DNA from: Streptomyces sp. CB02923 | GTDB lineage: Bacteria > Actinomycetota > Actinomycetes > Streptomycetales > Streptomycetaceae | DNA length: 64,000 nucleotides | Direction: 5' to 3' | Assembly (NCBI RefSeq): GCF_001905005.1 | Contig: NZ_LWKZ01000023.1 | Span: forward strand, 310,001 to 374,000 | Shown: positions 43,702 to 52,482 of the stretch, piece after piece | How the letters are laid out: every line of letters starts with the position of its first letter | Numbering within the stretch: the stretch's first letter is position 1 | Notes under the pieces: generated by a model | Databases searched by the model: none | Seen by the model: only the letters and a program-made list of their open reading frames with translations | Told to the model about the DNA's origin: nothing | Position numbers and translations under genes: made by a program

Positions 43702-45242
43702 GGGGAAGTGTTCCGCGCCCCCAGCGAGTCCAGCAGGGCGACGAACCGGCGGAACTGTTCGTGGGCCGCCTCCGCCGTACGGTCGACGGCGACGGCGCCG
43801 ACCTTCCCGAAGGCGGGCAGCGCCCCCAGCATGTGCAGAATGACCCCGCGACGGTCCTCATGACGGTAGAGGAGACCCTCGCGGGAGGCGGCGTCGAGGA
43901 CCCGCTCCGGAGTGAGCGAGCGGTAGGTGTCCTTGTGGAGGCGGTCGGAGGCGACGTAGCAGCACGGTTCCCCCTCCGGGGTCAGGAACTCCCCGGTCCC
44001 GGGCACGTAACTGCCCCCGGTCGCGCCGCGGAGGAACATCAGGGGAGCCGTTCCGCCGCCCATCCGCAGGTTGATCTCCACGGCGTGGTGCCGGAAGCCG
44101 CCCTCCCCGCGCACCGAGACGAAGTCGACGCTGGCGATACCGACCACCCCCTCGGCGGCCAGGGCACGGCCCGCCCGGTGGGCGAGCTCCCGCAGCTCCG
44201 GCCGGTGGTCCGGGCGGGCGGGGGAGGAGCAGCCGACGTAGGTCTGGCGCAGGGCGGCATCGAAGAGCTGGTCCTGGGTGGAGATGACGTGCACGTCACC
44301 CGCGGGGGTGGCGTGCACCTGCGCGGAGGGGGAGACGACCTCGGTACCGTCGAGGTACTCCTCGACGACGCCCCCCATGGCGGCCAGTTTGCCCGTGTAG
44401 TTCTCCCAGGTGTCCGGAGGGGTCGCGAACTCGATGCGCTCCGGAAGACCGCGGCGGATCCAGCTCTCGGCGCCGCCGTCCCGGGGCGCGCCCCGCAGGC
44501 TGAACATCGCGTTCCCGCCGGCCCCGAATCCGTCATTCAGTTTGATCATGGCGCGGTCCACGTCGGGGTGCGCCGCCCGCAGTCCGGCGAGCGCGGTGAC
44601 CAGGTCGTCGCGGTCCCGTACGCCTTCGACGCCCCGCGGTACGGGCACCCCGGCGGCCTTGAACAGGGCACGCGCGCCGCTCTTGGTCCCCAGCGCGGAC
44701 AGGCCCGGGTCGCACGCGTAGAGCGGTACGCCGAGCCGTACGGCGAGCGTCCGCTCGTGGGGTGAGCCGTTGAAGGCGAGGAGGCAGGCGTCCTGCGGGT
44801 CCTGCACGAGATGCTTGATCCGTTCCACCAGGTCCGGCCGCCGCAGGATCTTCTGGGTGAGCGGGGCGGGGCGGCCGTCCCCGCAGTCGACGAAGGCGAG
44901 TCTGCGCCGCGCGTCCGGGGGCAGCGAACGGACCAGCCCCAGGGCGTAGTCGACCAGCGGTCCCGGCAGGGGCAGGCTGGTGACGTAGACGAGACGGCGG
45001 CGCGGGTCGCCGAGCAGGTGCAGGAAGGCGAGCAGGCGCTCCTCGTAGTGGACGATCCCGGGAACCTTGTCCATCCCGGCCTGGTCGAGCGTGAAGCTGG
45101 GCACGATCACCACGACCCCGGGCGGGCCCGCGCCCCCGCCCACCCCGTCGGGCCCGAACGGACCGAGCAGCCGCGTCTGGAGCTTCCGGAACCGGGCCGC
45201 CTCTCCAGCCCCGGCTTCTTCGCCCGCCTTGTCCAGTGTCAC
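43695..45242 (-). CDS. PGM1-like ATP-grasp peptide ligase
   Basis: The 515-residue protein starts at GTG 45242 with GGAGGG 8 bases upstream. A Rossmann-like N-terminal half contains YVTSLPLPGPLVDYALG. The ATP-grasp core has MIKLNDGFGAGGNAMF (K234), an EEYLDGTEV strand, and the metal-binding VEINLRMGGGTAP (E389, N391). This layout matches PGM1, the pheganomycin ligase that joins a phenylglycine-type amino acid to ribosomal peptides. Many streptomycetes carry PGM1-related proteins of unknown role. Here it faces, and ends 77 bases from, an assembly line with a hydroxyphenylglycine-like A domain, so a joint role in amide formation is plausible but unproven. Confidence 0.87.
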   Translation of the reverse strand: MTLDKAGEEAGAGEAARFRKLQTRLLGPFGPDGVGGGAGPPGVVVIVPSFTLDQAGMDKVPGIVHYEERLLAFLHLLGDPRRRLVYVTSLPLPGPLVDYALGLVRSLPPDARRRLAFVDCGDGRPAPLTQKILRRPDLVERIKHLVQDPQDACLLAFNGSPHERTLAVRLGVPLYACDPGLSALGTKSGARALFKAAGVPVPRGVEGVRDRDDLVTALAGLRAAHPDVDRAMIKLNDGFGAGGNAMFSLRGAPRDGGAESWIRRGLPERIEFATPPDTWENYTGKLAAMGGVVEEYLDGTEVVSPSAQVHATPAGDVHVISTQDQLFDAALRQTYVGCSSPARPDHRPELRELAHRAGRALAAEGVVGIASVDFVSVRGEGGFRHHAVEINLRMGGGTAPLMFLRGATGGSYVPGTGEFLTPEGEPCCYVASDRLHKDTYRSLTPERVLDAASREGLLYRHEDRRGVILHMLGALPAFGKVGAVAVDRTAEAAHEQFRRFVALLDSLGARNTSPL

Positions 45243-45286
45243 GATGGCAGCCCTCCGGCCGTGTTCACGCGCTCACCAACAGTCTT

Positions 45287-46216
45287 TCAGGACCGACGCG
45301 GTGGCCGGGGCGAGCGCTCCGGCGGGTCGGCCCGCAGGGCCTTGCCGCGCCGGTGAAGGTCCTCCAGGGCGTCCATCAAGACCGTGTGCCGGTGCCACTC
45401 CAGCCACCGGCCGGCCTGACCGGCCATGCCGTCCAGGGCGGTGGCCTGCGGGCGCGTCAGCTGCTGTCCCGCGCGCGGCAGATGCAGGGAGAACACCCCG
45501 ACGGTACGGCCCGACGCGGCGACCATCGGTGTGCTGTGCGCGGTGCGGCTGCCTATGGAGAGGATCATCTCCCGGGCCGGTTCGGTGAACACCGGGTCGG
45601 TGGCGATGTCGGAGGTGACGCGGACCTGGCGCCGGGCGGCCTGGGAGCAGGAGGTGTTCTCGGCGTCGACCAGCGCGAAGAAGTCCCGGAACTCCTGGCT
45701 GAGCCCGTGGTGGTGCTCCATCCGCAGGCCCGCCGACGGTTCCACGGACTGCAGGTCGCCCATCTCGGCGTCGGTGTACGCCAGCGCCTGGTGCAGCACC
45801 TGCTTGAGGACCGTTCCGCGGTGCACCGTGTCCGGGCGGTGGCCGGGCAGGAAGCGCAGCGGGGGAGGCGTCCGCCCGGTCCGGCCGGGAAACCACAGGC
45901 CCCGCTCGTCGTCGGGCCGGGGGACGGAGACCACGGCGGACGCGAGGGACCGCAGTTTCAGGTTGTGCTGCTGTGAACAGCGCTTCAACAGCTCGAACGC
46001 GGCCTGCCCGTCCGGCAGCCGGTAACGCTCCTGGAGCACGCCCTGGGCCTGGGAGACCAGCGGATGCGCGAGCAGCTTGCCCCGCAGGTCCCGGATCTCC
46101 CGGCGGAGCCCGTCGATCTCCGCCCGCCCGTCGTCCCGGGCGCCGTCGGCGTCCCGCGGTACGGCGGCCGTATCGGGGGCGTGCGCCGCCGACAACGGGT
46201 CCACTGGCTCTGGCAT
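45287..46216 (-). CDS. ANTAR-GAF regulator (RNA-binding antiterminator type)
   Basis: From ATG 46216 (GGGAG about 7 bases upstream) the product has 309 residues. An N-terminal ANTAR domain spans about 25-100 (LRGKLLAHPLVSQAQGVLQE, then QAAFELLKRCSQQHN). A GAF-like sensor occupies about 135-275, with DFFALVDAENTSCSQAARR and GVFSLHLPRAG. ANTAR proteins bind paired RNA hairpins and prevent termination. The usual order is GAF then ANTAR; here ANTAR comes first. No RNA target hairpin pair was recognised in this window. Confidence 0.85.
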   Translation of the reverse strand: MPEPVDPLSAAHAPDTAAVPRDADGARDDGRAEIDGLRREIRDLRGKLLAHPLVSQAQGVLQERYRLPDGQAAFELLKRCSQQHNLKLRSLASAVVSVPRPDDERGLWFPGRTGRTPPPLRFLPGHRPDTVHRGTVLKQVLHQALAYTDAEMGDLQSVEPSAGLRMEHHHGLSQEFRDFFALVDAENTSCSQAARRQVRVTSDIATDPVFTEPAREMILSIGSRTAHSTPMVAASGRTVGVFSLHLPRAGQQLTRPQATALDGMAGQAGRWLEWHRHTVLMDALEDLHRRGKALRADPPERSPRPPRRS

Positions 46217-46429
46217 GGCTGTTCTCCCTGGTGAGACGGGTTGCCAGGGCGCCGCGAGCGGCCGGTTGCCCGGATGGCACCTCGACGCTAGCGAACCTAA
46301 CCCATCGGCCTGCGGCGGCCGGCGGGGCGCGGACATTCCGGGCTGCCTGTGGTAGGGGTCACTCGGCGAGATCGTGTGCCGGGGCCGCGTGCCGGGGCGG
46401 CCCCGACCGGGACCGGTGCGGCGCGGTCC

Positions 46430-47137
46430 TCAGTGTCCGGCGTGCGCCCGGAGTTCGACGGCGTCCAGGAGCAGGCCGAGCGTCGTCTCGAACTGGTCGT
46501 CCTCGTCGGCCGCGGCCAGGTGCGGGGCCACCGCGGCCAGATCCGGGTACCGGGCCGGGGAGGCGGCGAGGTACTCCCGCCGCCAGGCCGTACGGTCACC
46601 CTCTCCGGACGCGCCGCCGAGCGCGACGACCGCGGCCTCGTGCGAGGCCAGCGCCAGGGCCGTGTCCACCAGGGCCCGGTAGTAGCGGGCCGCGTCGCGG
46701 TCCTCGAAGCCGGCCCTCCGCAGGGCGCCGACGACCACGTCGGCGCCGTGGAACTCCGCCTCGCGCCGCGAGACGCGGGTGGCGGTGAGCACGGCGACCC
46801 GGGGGTGGGCCAGGCAGGCCGCCCGTACCCGGCGGGCCAGCGTCTCCAGCGTCGGGCGCCAGTTCGCGGACGGGGCGAAGCCGTCCATCGCCTCCCGGAT
46901 CAGGCGCTCGGCGAGCCCGAGGAGGATCTCGTCCTTGCCCGCGAAGTGCCGCAGTACCGCCGTGTGGTTGGTCCCCAGATCGGCGCCGAGGCGGCGCAGG
47001 GTCAGCGCGTCGGGACCTTCGCGGTCGACGATGGAGAGCGCGGTGTCCAGGATCAGGTCCTGGCTGAGGGCGGTGGACGGCGGACGGCCGCGCCGGGCCT
47101 TGGCCTGCGGCGCGGTTCCGGTCCGGTGTGCGGTCAT
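46430..47137 (-). CDS. TetR-family transcriptional regulator
   Basis: The 235-residue protein has a basic N-terminus (KARRGRPPSTALSQ) and a TetR helix-turn-helix at about 28-75 (ALTLRRLGADLGTNHTAVLRHF). The GRPP/RHFAGKDEIL pattern and the C-terminal domain (about 85-230) resemble TetR_C-type repressors of drug or enzyme genes. The ligand is unknown. It lies 71 bases downstream of the beta-lactamase-like gene on the same strand and may regulate it or itself. Confidence 0.9.
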   Translation of the reverse strand: MTAHRTGTAPQAKARRGRPPSTALSQDLILDTALSIVDREGPDALTLRRLGADLGTNHTAVLRHFAGKDEILLGLAERLIREAMDGFAPSANWRPTLETLARRVRAACLAHPRVAVLTATRVSRREAEFHGADVVVGALRRAGFEDRDAARYYRALVDTALALASHEAAVVALGGASGEGDRTAWRREYLAASPARYPDLAAVAPHLAAADEDDQFETTLGLLLDAVELRAHAGH

Positions 47138-47182
47138 GGCGGCATCCTATCGACCGGTGCTGCCCCGGCCGTCCGCCTGCCG

Positions 47183-47219
47183 GGGGCTCAGCCGCCCGTC
47201 TCCGGGGCTCAGCCGCCCG
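47183..47219. repeat. Direct repeat duplicating the end of the beta-lactamase-like gene
   Basis: GGGGCTCAGCCGCCCG occurs at 47183-47198 and 47204-47219, a 21-base period. The second copy contains the gene's stop codon, so the repeat looks like a small duplication of the 3' end. Confidence 0.65.
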
Positions 47220-48426
47220 CCTCCAGGTGGGAGACGAGAGCGGTGAGCGCGGCCACCGTTTCGGCGTCCCGGCCGGTGTCGTCCGCCGTGTTCCAGGCGC
47301 TGGTCTTGACCACCACCACGTCGGCCTCCGGATCGACCCACAGGTACTGGCCGTGGATGCCGAGACCGGTGAAGGACCGGCGTTCGCCGCCCAAAGTCCA
47401 CCACTGGTTGGCGTATCCGTAGTGCTCCGGGTAATCCGCCCCGAGCCCGCCGGTCTTCAGGTACGCCGGGCCCGCCCCGCGGCTGCGCTCGACCCACGCC
47501 GCGGGCACGATCCGCCGCCCGTCCAGCTCGCCGCCCCGTGCCATCAGCAGCCCCAGGCGTGCCAGGTCGCGCACCGCCGCGTTGAACGAGCCGCCGCCCA
47601 GCGCGGTGCGCGGACGCCCGCGGGTGAGGAAGTAGTACGCGTCCCGCTCCGCGCCGATCCGGCTCCACAGCCGGTCCTCCGCGTACCGGGCCAGCGGCAT
47701 TCCCGTGGCGGCCTCCAGCACCCAGCCCAGGATCTGGGAGTCCATCGTGGAGTAGTTGAACCTGCTGCCCGGTTCCGCCACGCGCGACAGGGAGCGTGCC
47801 ACCTCCCACAGCGACCCGCCGCCCGTCACCGCCCGTTCGAAGCGCGCGAACGACGAGCCGGGGTCGGCGTAGTCCTCCGTGAAGCCCACGCCGCTGCTCA
47901 TCTGTAGCAGGTGCCCGACGGTGGGCCCGTCATAGGCACTGCCTGCCAGGCGCGGGAGGTATCCGGCCACGTTCTCGTCCAGTGAGGGGAGCGCGCCTTC
48001 CTCCCGGGCGATGCCGACGAGTATCGAGGTGACCGACTTGGTCAGCGAGAACAGCTGGAAGCGGGCCCGTGGCGAGGAGAACCGCCCCGGGTACTCCTCG
48101 TGCACCAGCGCCCCGCGGTGCAGCACGGCGAAGCCCGTGGTGTGGGTACGCGCATGCAGGTCCGCCAGCGTGCGCCGCTCGCCCGCGTGCTCGTACGTGA
48201 ACCCCTGGGGCTTCGGCCCGCGCCGCAGCGGCGAGGGAGCCGCCGCCCGCGACACGGGGTCGACGGGCAGCAGCGCGGACAGGTGGGTGAACGCCCACTC
48301 GTTGAACGGCCGCGAGGACGCGATCTCGGCCTGGTGCCGCCACAGCCAGCCCGCCCCGGCTCCCAGCCCCGCGGCCACCGCCCCGGCCGCCAGCGCGCCG
48401 CCCGCCCGTTTCGTCCCAGGGAACAC
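47209..48426 (-). CDS. Serine beta-lactamase family (class C-like) hydrolase
   Basis: From GTG 48426 (GGAGG 5 bases upstream) the product has 405 residues. An N-terminal Gly/Ala-rich hydrophobic stretch (about 8-30) could be a membrane anchor or signal peptide. The catalytic SxxK is SLTK at 127-130, the YxN-equivalent is YST at 225, and a late FTGLGIHGQYLWVDP segment is typical of the beta-lactamase/transpeptidase-like (EstB, DD-peptidase) group. True penicillin hydrolysis is not implied; esterase activity is equally likely. Earlier in-frame starts run into tandem repeats and are rejected. Confidence 0.88.
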   Translation of the reverse strand: MFPGTKRAGGALAAGAVAAGLGAGAGWLWRHQAEIASSRPFNEWAFTHLSALLPVDPVSRAAAPSPLRRGPKPQGFTYEHAGERRTLADLHARTHTTGFAVLHRGALVHEEYPGRFSSPRARFQLFSLTKSVTSILVGIAREEGALPSLDENVAGYLPRLAGSAYDGPTVGHLLQMSSGVGFTEDYADPGSSFARFERAVTGGGSLWEVARSLSRVAEPGSRFNYSTMDSQILGWVLEAATGMPLARYAEDRLWSRIGAERDAYYFLTRGRPRTALGGGSFNAAVRDLARLGLLMARGGELDGRRIVPAAWVERSRGAGPAYLKTGGLGADYPEHYGYANQWWTLGGERRSFTGLGIHGQYLWVDPEADVVVVKTSAWNTADDTGRDAETVAALTALVSHLEAGG

Positions 48427-48703
48427 TCCGACCTCCGTCACACCGACCCGAATTGTGAACCGATGGTGACACCTGTGGTTACGAAGGGCAAGGGCGCAGC
48501 GGCCCGGGAACTCCGGACCGGGACGGCGGGTGACGGGAACCGCCGTCACGGATGCCGTCGTCACGGATGCCGTCGCCACGGAAACCGCCGCCACGGATGC
48601 CGACCGACCGGCCCGACGCCGACCGGGCGGCCCCAAGCCACCGACGCCGACCGAGCGGCCCGGTGTCAGCCGACCATCCCCACGCCAGCCGACCATCCCC
48701 ACA
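48427..48703. repeat. Repeat-filled gap: 15-bp and 19-bp tandem repeats
   Basis: This 277-base gap between two minus-strand genes holds four 15-base units (CGTCACGGATGCCGT-like) at 48544-48603, possibly with a weaker fifth before them. Two exact-core 19-base units (CAGCCGACCATCCCCAC plus two bases) follow at 48667-48704. No convincing gene is seen; translation gives low-complexity Ala/Ser/Val/Thr repeats. Confidence 0.7.
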
Positions 48704-51502
48704 TCAGTCGACCAGCTCCCCGGAAGCCATCAGCCGCGTGAGCTCGGTCCGGGAGCGCACCCCCAGCTTGCGGTAGACGCGGGTGAGATGGGCCTCGACC
48801 GTCTTGCGGGAGACGAAGAGGGCGACCGCCGCCTCGGTGTTGTTCAGGCCGCGGGCCACCGCGCGGGCCACCTGGAACTCCTGCGGCGTCAGCTGGTCCC
48901 ACACGCCGTCCGGCGCGGTCGGCGCGGTCGGCGGGGCCCCGGTGGCGGCCAGTTCGCCGGCGGCGCGCCGCGCCCAGGGCACGGCGCCCAGGCTCTCGAA
49001 GCGCGCCAGCGCCGAGGTGAGCGGGGCGCGGGCGGCGGCGGGGTGGCGGTAGCGGCGCAGCAGTTCCGCCTCGCACAGCAGCGTACGGGCCTGCTCGAAC
49101 GGCTCCCGGACGCGCTGGTGCGCCGCGAGCGCCGCGGCGAACGCGGTCCGCGCCGTCTCGTGCGACGTGGCCAGCAGGCCCCGGCAGCGGGCCGCGGCGG
49201 CCTCCGCGGACGCCAGCCCGGTGGCCCGCGCCCGCTCCTCCAGCCACTCCGCGACCTCCGCGGCACGCGCGGTGTTGCCCGTCCGCAGCTGCGCCTCGGT
49301 GAGGTCGGCGGCGCACGGCACCACCAGCGGATTGCCCACCCCCTGCGCGGTGACCAGTGCGAAGCTCTGCTCCAACTGGTCGGCGGCGGCGCAGTGGTCA
49401 CCGTGGGCGAGCGCCGCCAGGCCCAGCGCGGCCGTCAGGTGCATCTCCAGGCAGCCGATGCCGTACCCGCCGACCTCCCGCCGGGCCCGGCTCACCTGCT
49501 CCTCGCACCGCACACGGTCACCGCGCAGCGCGTCCAGCCGCGCCAGGCAGGCCAGGCTGTAGCCGACGCAGGAGATCTGCCCCAGCTCCTCGGACCAGTG
49601 CAGCGCCTCGGTGGCGTCGCCGTACCCGGCCGTCCAGTGGCCGACGCGGGCCTCCAGGTCGCTGCGGACCGCCAGGGTGAACGGCAGCACACCGGGCGCG
49701 CTGTGCCGGCGGGCCGACTCCACGGCGGAGTTGAGCAGCCGTCGGCTGCGGTCCCGGTCCTCGACCCAGTTCCACGCCTGCCCGGCCAGCGCGTACAACT
49801 GCTGGTTGCGTACGGGATCGCCGGTGCAGTGGCCGTCGGCGGCGCCCAGCATCGCCGCGCCCCGGCCGGTCTGCCCGGAGAGCGTCAGCGCCGACCCGAG
49901 CAGCGCCATGCTCAGCCAGCGGTCCGGCCCCGACTCCGAGGCCAGCCGGAACGAGTCCTCGGCGATGCACACCGCGGAGGACACCCGGCCGTCCATGCTG
50001 GCGGGTACCACCGCCTCGGCGAGCAGGACACACGCCCGTACGGAATCGGTGCGGCGGATGTTCCGCGCGGCCTCGACGAGAAGCTCGTAGGCGCGCGCGG
50101 GCTCCCCGTTCCAGGTGTGGATACGCCCCAACAGCAGCTCGATGTCGGCCCGTACGGCAGGGTCCGTCGTCGTACGCAACGCTTCCTCGCACCACTGCGA
50201 ACTGGACGCCGAACCGCCCAGGAAAGCGTCGGACGCGGCGCGGTGCAGCAGGTCCGCGCGCGCCGCCCGGTCCTCGGTGAGCTCCGCGGCGCGCCGCCAG
50301 GTCAGCGCGGACTCCTCGAACGCGCTGCGCCTGCGGGCCTCTTCCGCCGCCTCCGCCAGAGCGGCGGCCGCCGGTGCGTCGGGTCCGGTGGCCGCCGCCG
50401 CCCGGTACCACGCGTGCAGCGGCCCGCGGGTGACCTCCGCGAGGGCGCCGAACGCGGCGAGCCGGTGCGCCAGCGGCGCCCGGCCGAGCACCAGCGGGCG
50501 CAGGACGGGATGGCGGAAGTCCAGTCCGGCACCGGTCGACGTCACCAGCCCGTCCTCCTCGGCCGGGCTCAGGGCCTCCAGGGACAGTCCCAGCACCCCC
50601 AGCGCCTCGCACAGACCGGACAGCGCCGTCGAGCGGTGTGCGGCGAGCACCGTGAGGGCCTGCCGGGTGGCCTCCGGGAGCGCGCTGATCCGGGCCGACC
50701 AGGCGTGCTCCAGGTGCCGCCCCAGCGACGGCGGGTCGTGCATCGGCTCCTCGCCGCGCGCCTGTTCCGGGGTGAGGGAGTGGGCGGCCTCCAGCAGGGC
50801 CAGCGGATTGCCGCCACTGATCTTCACCAGGTCCGCCACCACCGCCGGGGCCGCCACGATCCCGGCCCGCCGCAACAGTTGTCCGCACTCGCTCCGCGAC
50901 AGCCCGGTGACCTCGACGGACGGCAGACCGTACGGCGCGCCCGGCTCGCCGTGCTCCTCGCGCGAGGTGAACGCGAGCGCCACCCGCTCGCCCGCCACCC
51001 GCCGCGCGACGAACAGCAGCACCCGCTGCGAGGACGGGTCGACCCACTGGAGATCGTCGACGAGCACGGCCACCGGCTGCTTCTCACCGAGCGCGGCCAG
51101 CACGTTCAGCGCGCCCATGCAGGCCGCGTACGGATTGGCCAGCGGCTCCCCCGACAGGGCCAGGCACGACTCCAGCGCCGCACGCTGCACCCCGGGGAGT
51201 TCCCTGAATTCTGAACCAAACGGGAGTAACAGGTCGGCGAGGGCCGCGAACGGCAAAACCGTCTCCGACTCGATGCCCCGCGCCCACAGCGCTGCCTCCC
51301 CGGCCTGCTCCGCGGCGTACTCCAGCAGCGCCGTCTTGCCCACCCCGGGCTCGCCCCACAGCAGCAGCGCCGCGCCCCCGTCCGCCCCCGCGGACAGCAG
51401 ATCGTCGATCAGCCGGCGTTCGCGACCGCGTCCCACCAGGCCCGGTCCTGCGGGGCGGGAGAGCCGGGACCAGCCGGAAGAAGTCCGTTGCCTGCTGTCC
51501 AT
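48704..51502 (-). CDS. Large LuxR-family (LAL) regulator with AAA+ ATPase domain
   Basis: This 932-residue protein has an N-terminal ATPase domain with Walker A GEPGVGKT at 50-57 and Walker B VAVLVDDLQW with D149/D150. A long helical TPR-like middle follows (about 330-850). The C-terminal LuxR helix-turn-helix is LTPQEFQVARAVARGLNNTE through VSRKTVEAHLTRVYRKLGV. LAL proteins (MalT-like) often switch on secondary metabolite clusters. Here no cluster adjoins directly; the assembly line is about 3.5 kb away. It is divergent from the CYTH/CHAT operon across 194 bases, so it could also control that. Confidence 0.93.
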   Translation of the reverse strand: MDSRQRTSSGWSRLSRPAGPGLVGRGRERRLIDDLLSAGADGGAALLLWGEPGVGKTALLEYAAEQAGEAALWARGIESETVLPFAALADLLLPFGSEFRELPGVQRAALESCLALSGEPLANPYAACMGALNVLAALGEKQPVAVLVDDLQWVDPSSQRVLLFVARRVAGERVALAFTSREEHGEPGAPYGLPSVEVTGLSRSECGQLLRRAGIVAAPAVVADLVKISGGNPLALLEAAHSLTPEQARGEEPMHDPPSLGRHLEHAWSARISALPEATRQALTVLAAHRSTALSGLCEALGVLGLSLEALSPAEEDGLVTSTGAGLDFRHPVLRPLVLGRAPLAHRLAAFGALAEVTRGPLHAWYRAAAATGPDAPAAAALAEAAEEARRRSAFEESALTWRRAAELTEDRAARADLLHRAASDAFLGGSASSSQWCEEALRTTTDPAVRADIELLLGRIHTWNGEPARAYELLVEAARNIRRTDSVRACVLLAEAVVPASMDGRVSSAVCIAEDSFRLASESGPDRWLSMALLGSALTLSGQTGRGAAMLGAADGHCTGDPVRNQQLYALAGQAWNWVEDRDRSRRLLNSAVESARRHSAPGVLPFTLAVRSDLEARVGHWTAGYGDATEALHWSEELGQISCVGYSLACLARLDALRGDRVRCEEQVSRARREVGGYGIGCLEMHLTAALGLAALAHGDHCAAADQLEQSFALVTAQGVGNPLVVPCAADLTEAQLRTGNTARAAEVAEWLEERARATGLASAEAAAARCRGLLATSHETARTAFAAALAAHQRVREPFEQARTLLCEAELLRRYRHPAAARAPLTSALARFESLGAVPWARRAAGELAATGAPPTAPTAPDGVWDQLTPQEFQVARAVARGLNNTEAAVALFVSRKTVEAHLTRVYRKLGVRSRTELTRLMASGELVD

Positions 51503-51696
51503 GTCGCCCCCCGGGCGCTCGCATGTGCCGTGTGCGGCCCGTCTCCGGAGCCGGGACCATCATGCTCCCCGAGGAAGCACCCCTGAAGGGCCTCGCACAT
51601 TCTGCGGGCACATGTGGGGACATCCCCGAAGCGGCGCCCGCGCGAGAGGAGTTGAGTGGCATCACGCGCGGACACGGAGAACACGGGGGGCGCGTC

Positions 51697-52458
51697 ATGA
51701 CAGGCTCCGCAGGACCCGGTCCTCGACTGGATTCGGTCGAGCTCAAGGTCACGTTCTCCGGCGCGCGGGCGGAGGTGGCCGCCAAGGCTCTGGCACCGGA
51801 CGACGGGGGCGTCTGGTGCCAGGTCTTCTTCTGCGAAGGCCCCCGCCACCGCCGTCCGGGCGAACTCCCGCTGCTGGAGGCGGGAGTGATCCTGCGCCTG
51901 CGGTCGCGCCAGGGCAGGACGGGCGACACCACGGCCAAACTCCGGCCCTGCCGCCGCACCCGTATCCCCGGCCCGTGGCTGGACTTCCGCCGGCGCGGCG
52001 ACGACGAACTCCGCCTGGAGAGCGACTGGGCGGGCGAGCGCCAGGTGCTCTCGGCCGCGCTGACCCGTACCCGCGACCGCCGCGACATCGACGCGGTGAC
52101 CGCCGGGGAGCGGCCGCTGCACACCGCCTTCTCCGGCGCGCAGGAACGCTTCCTGGCCGACTGCGCGGACCTCGCCGTCGACTTCCGGCAGCTGACCGTG
52201 TACGGGCCGGTGCGCGCCCAGCGCTGGCGCGACGTCCGCCGCCGGCACCACGAGCTGACCGTGGAGCGCTGGTCGCTGGCCCCGCGCACCGGCCCGCCGC
52301 TGGACTGGCTGGAGGTCTCCGAGCGGGTGGAGCCGGAGGGCTCCGAGGTCGTACGGGCGTCGCTGCTGGCCCTGCTCCGGAAGCTGGACCTGGAGCCGGA
52401 CCTCGAACAGGAGACCAAGACCCGGCGCGTGCTGGAGGCGCTGACGAGAGACGCGTGA
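51697..52458 (+). CDS. CYTH-like domain protein beside a CHAT protease gene
   Basis: From ATG 51697 the product has 253 residues; upstream in-frame starts add unlike sequence. It shows CYTH features in order: SVELKVTF at about 13-20 (ExExK-like), GVILRLRSRQ, TAKLRP, LRLESDW, ELTVERWSL, WLEVSERV, and a C-terminal KTRRVLEAL. CYTH proteins are tunnel-fold triphosphatases or cyclases, but the first strand has a single Glu-Lys pair, so catalysis is doubtful and nucleotide binding is possible. The gene ends 24 bases before the CHAT-WD40 gene, so it most likely works with it. The assignment rests on motif pattern only. Confidence 0.68.
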   Translation: MTGSAGPGPRLDSVELKVTFSGARAEVAAKALAPDDGGVWCQVFFCEGPRHRRPGELPLLEAGVILRLRSRQGRTGDTTAKLRPCRRTRIPGPWLDFRRRGDDELRLESDWAGERQVLSAALTRTRDRRDIDAVTAGERPLHTAFSGAQERFLADCADLAVDFRQLTVYGPVRAQRWRDVRRRHHELTVERWSLAPRTGPPLDWLEVSERVEPEGSEVVRASLLALLRKLDLEPDLEQETKTRRVLEALTRDA

Positions 52459-52482
52459 GGGCGCGCGGGGGAGGTGGGCAGG

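Noticed and set aside
46279..46305. Possible second iron box on the minus strand (TTAGGTTCGCT)
   Set aside because: Only the left half matches; the right half-site ACCTAA is missing.
48544..48704. CRISPR-like array of short repeats
   Set aside because: Units of 15 and 19 bases are directly tandem without spacers, and no cas genes are present.
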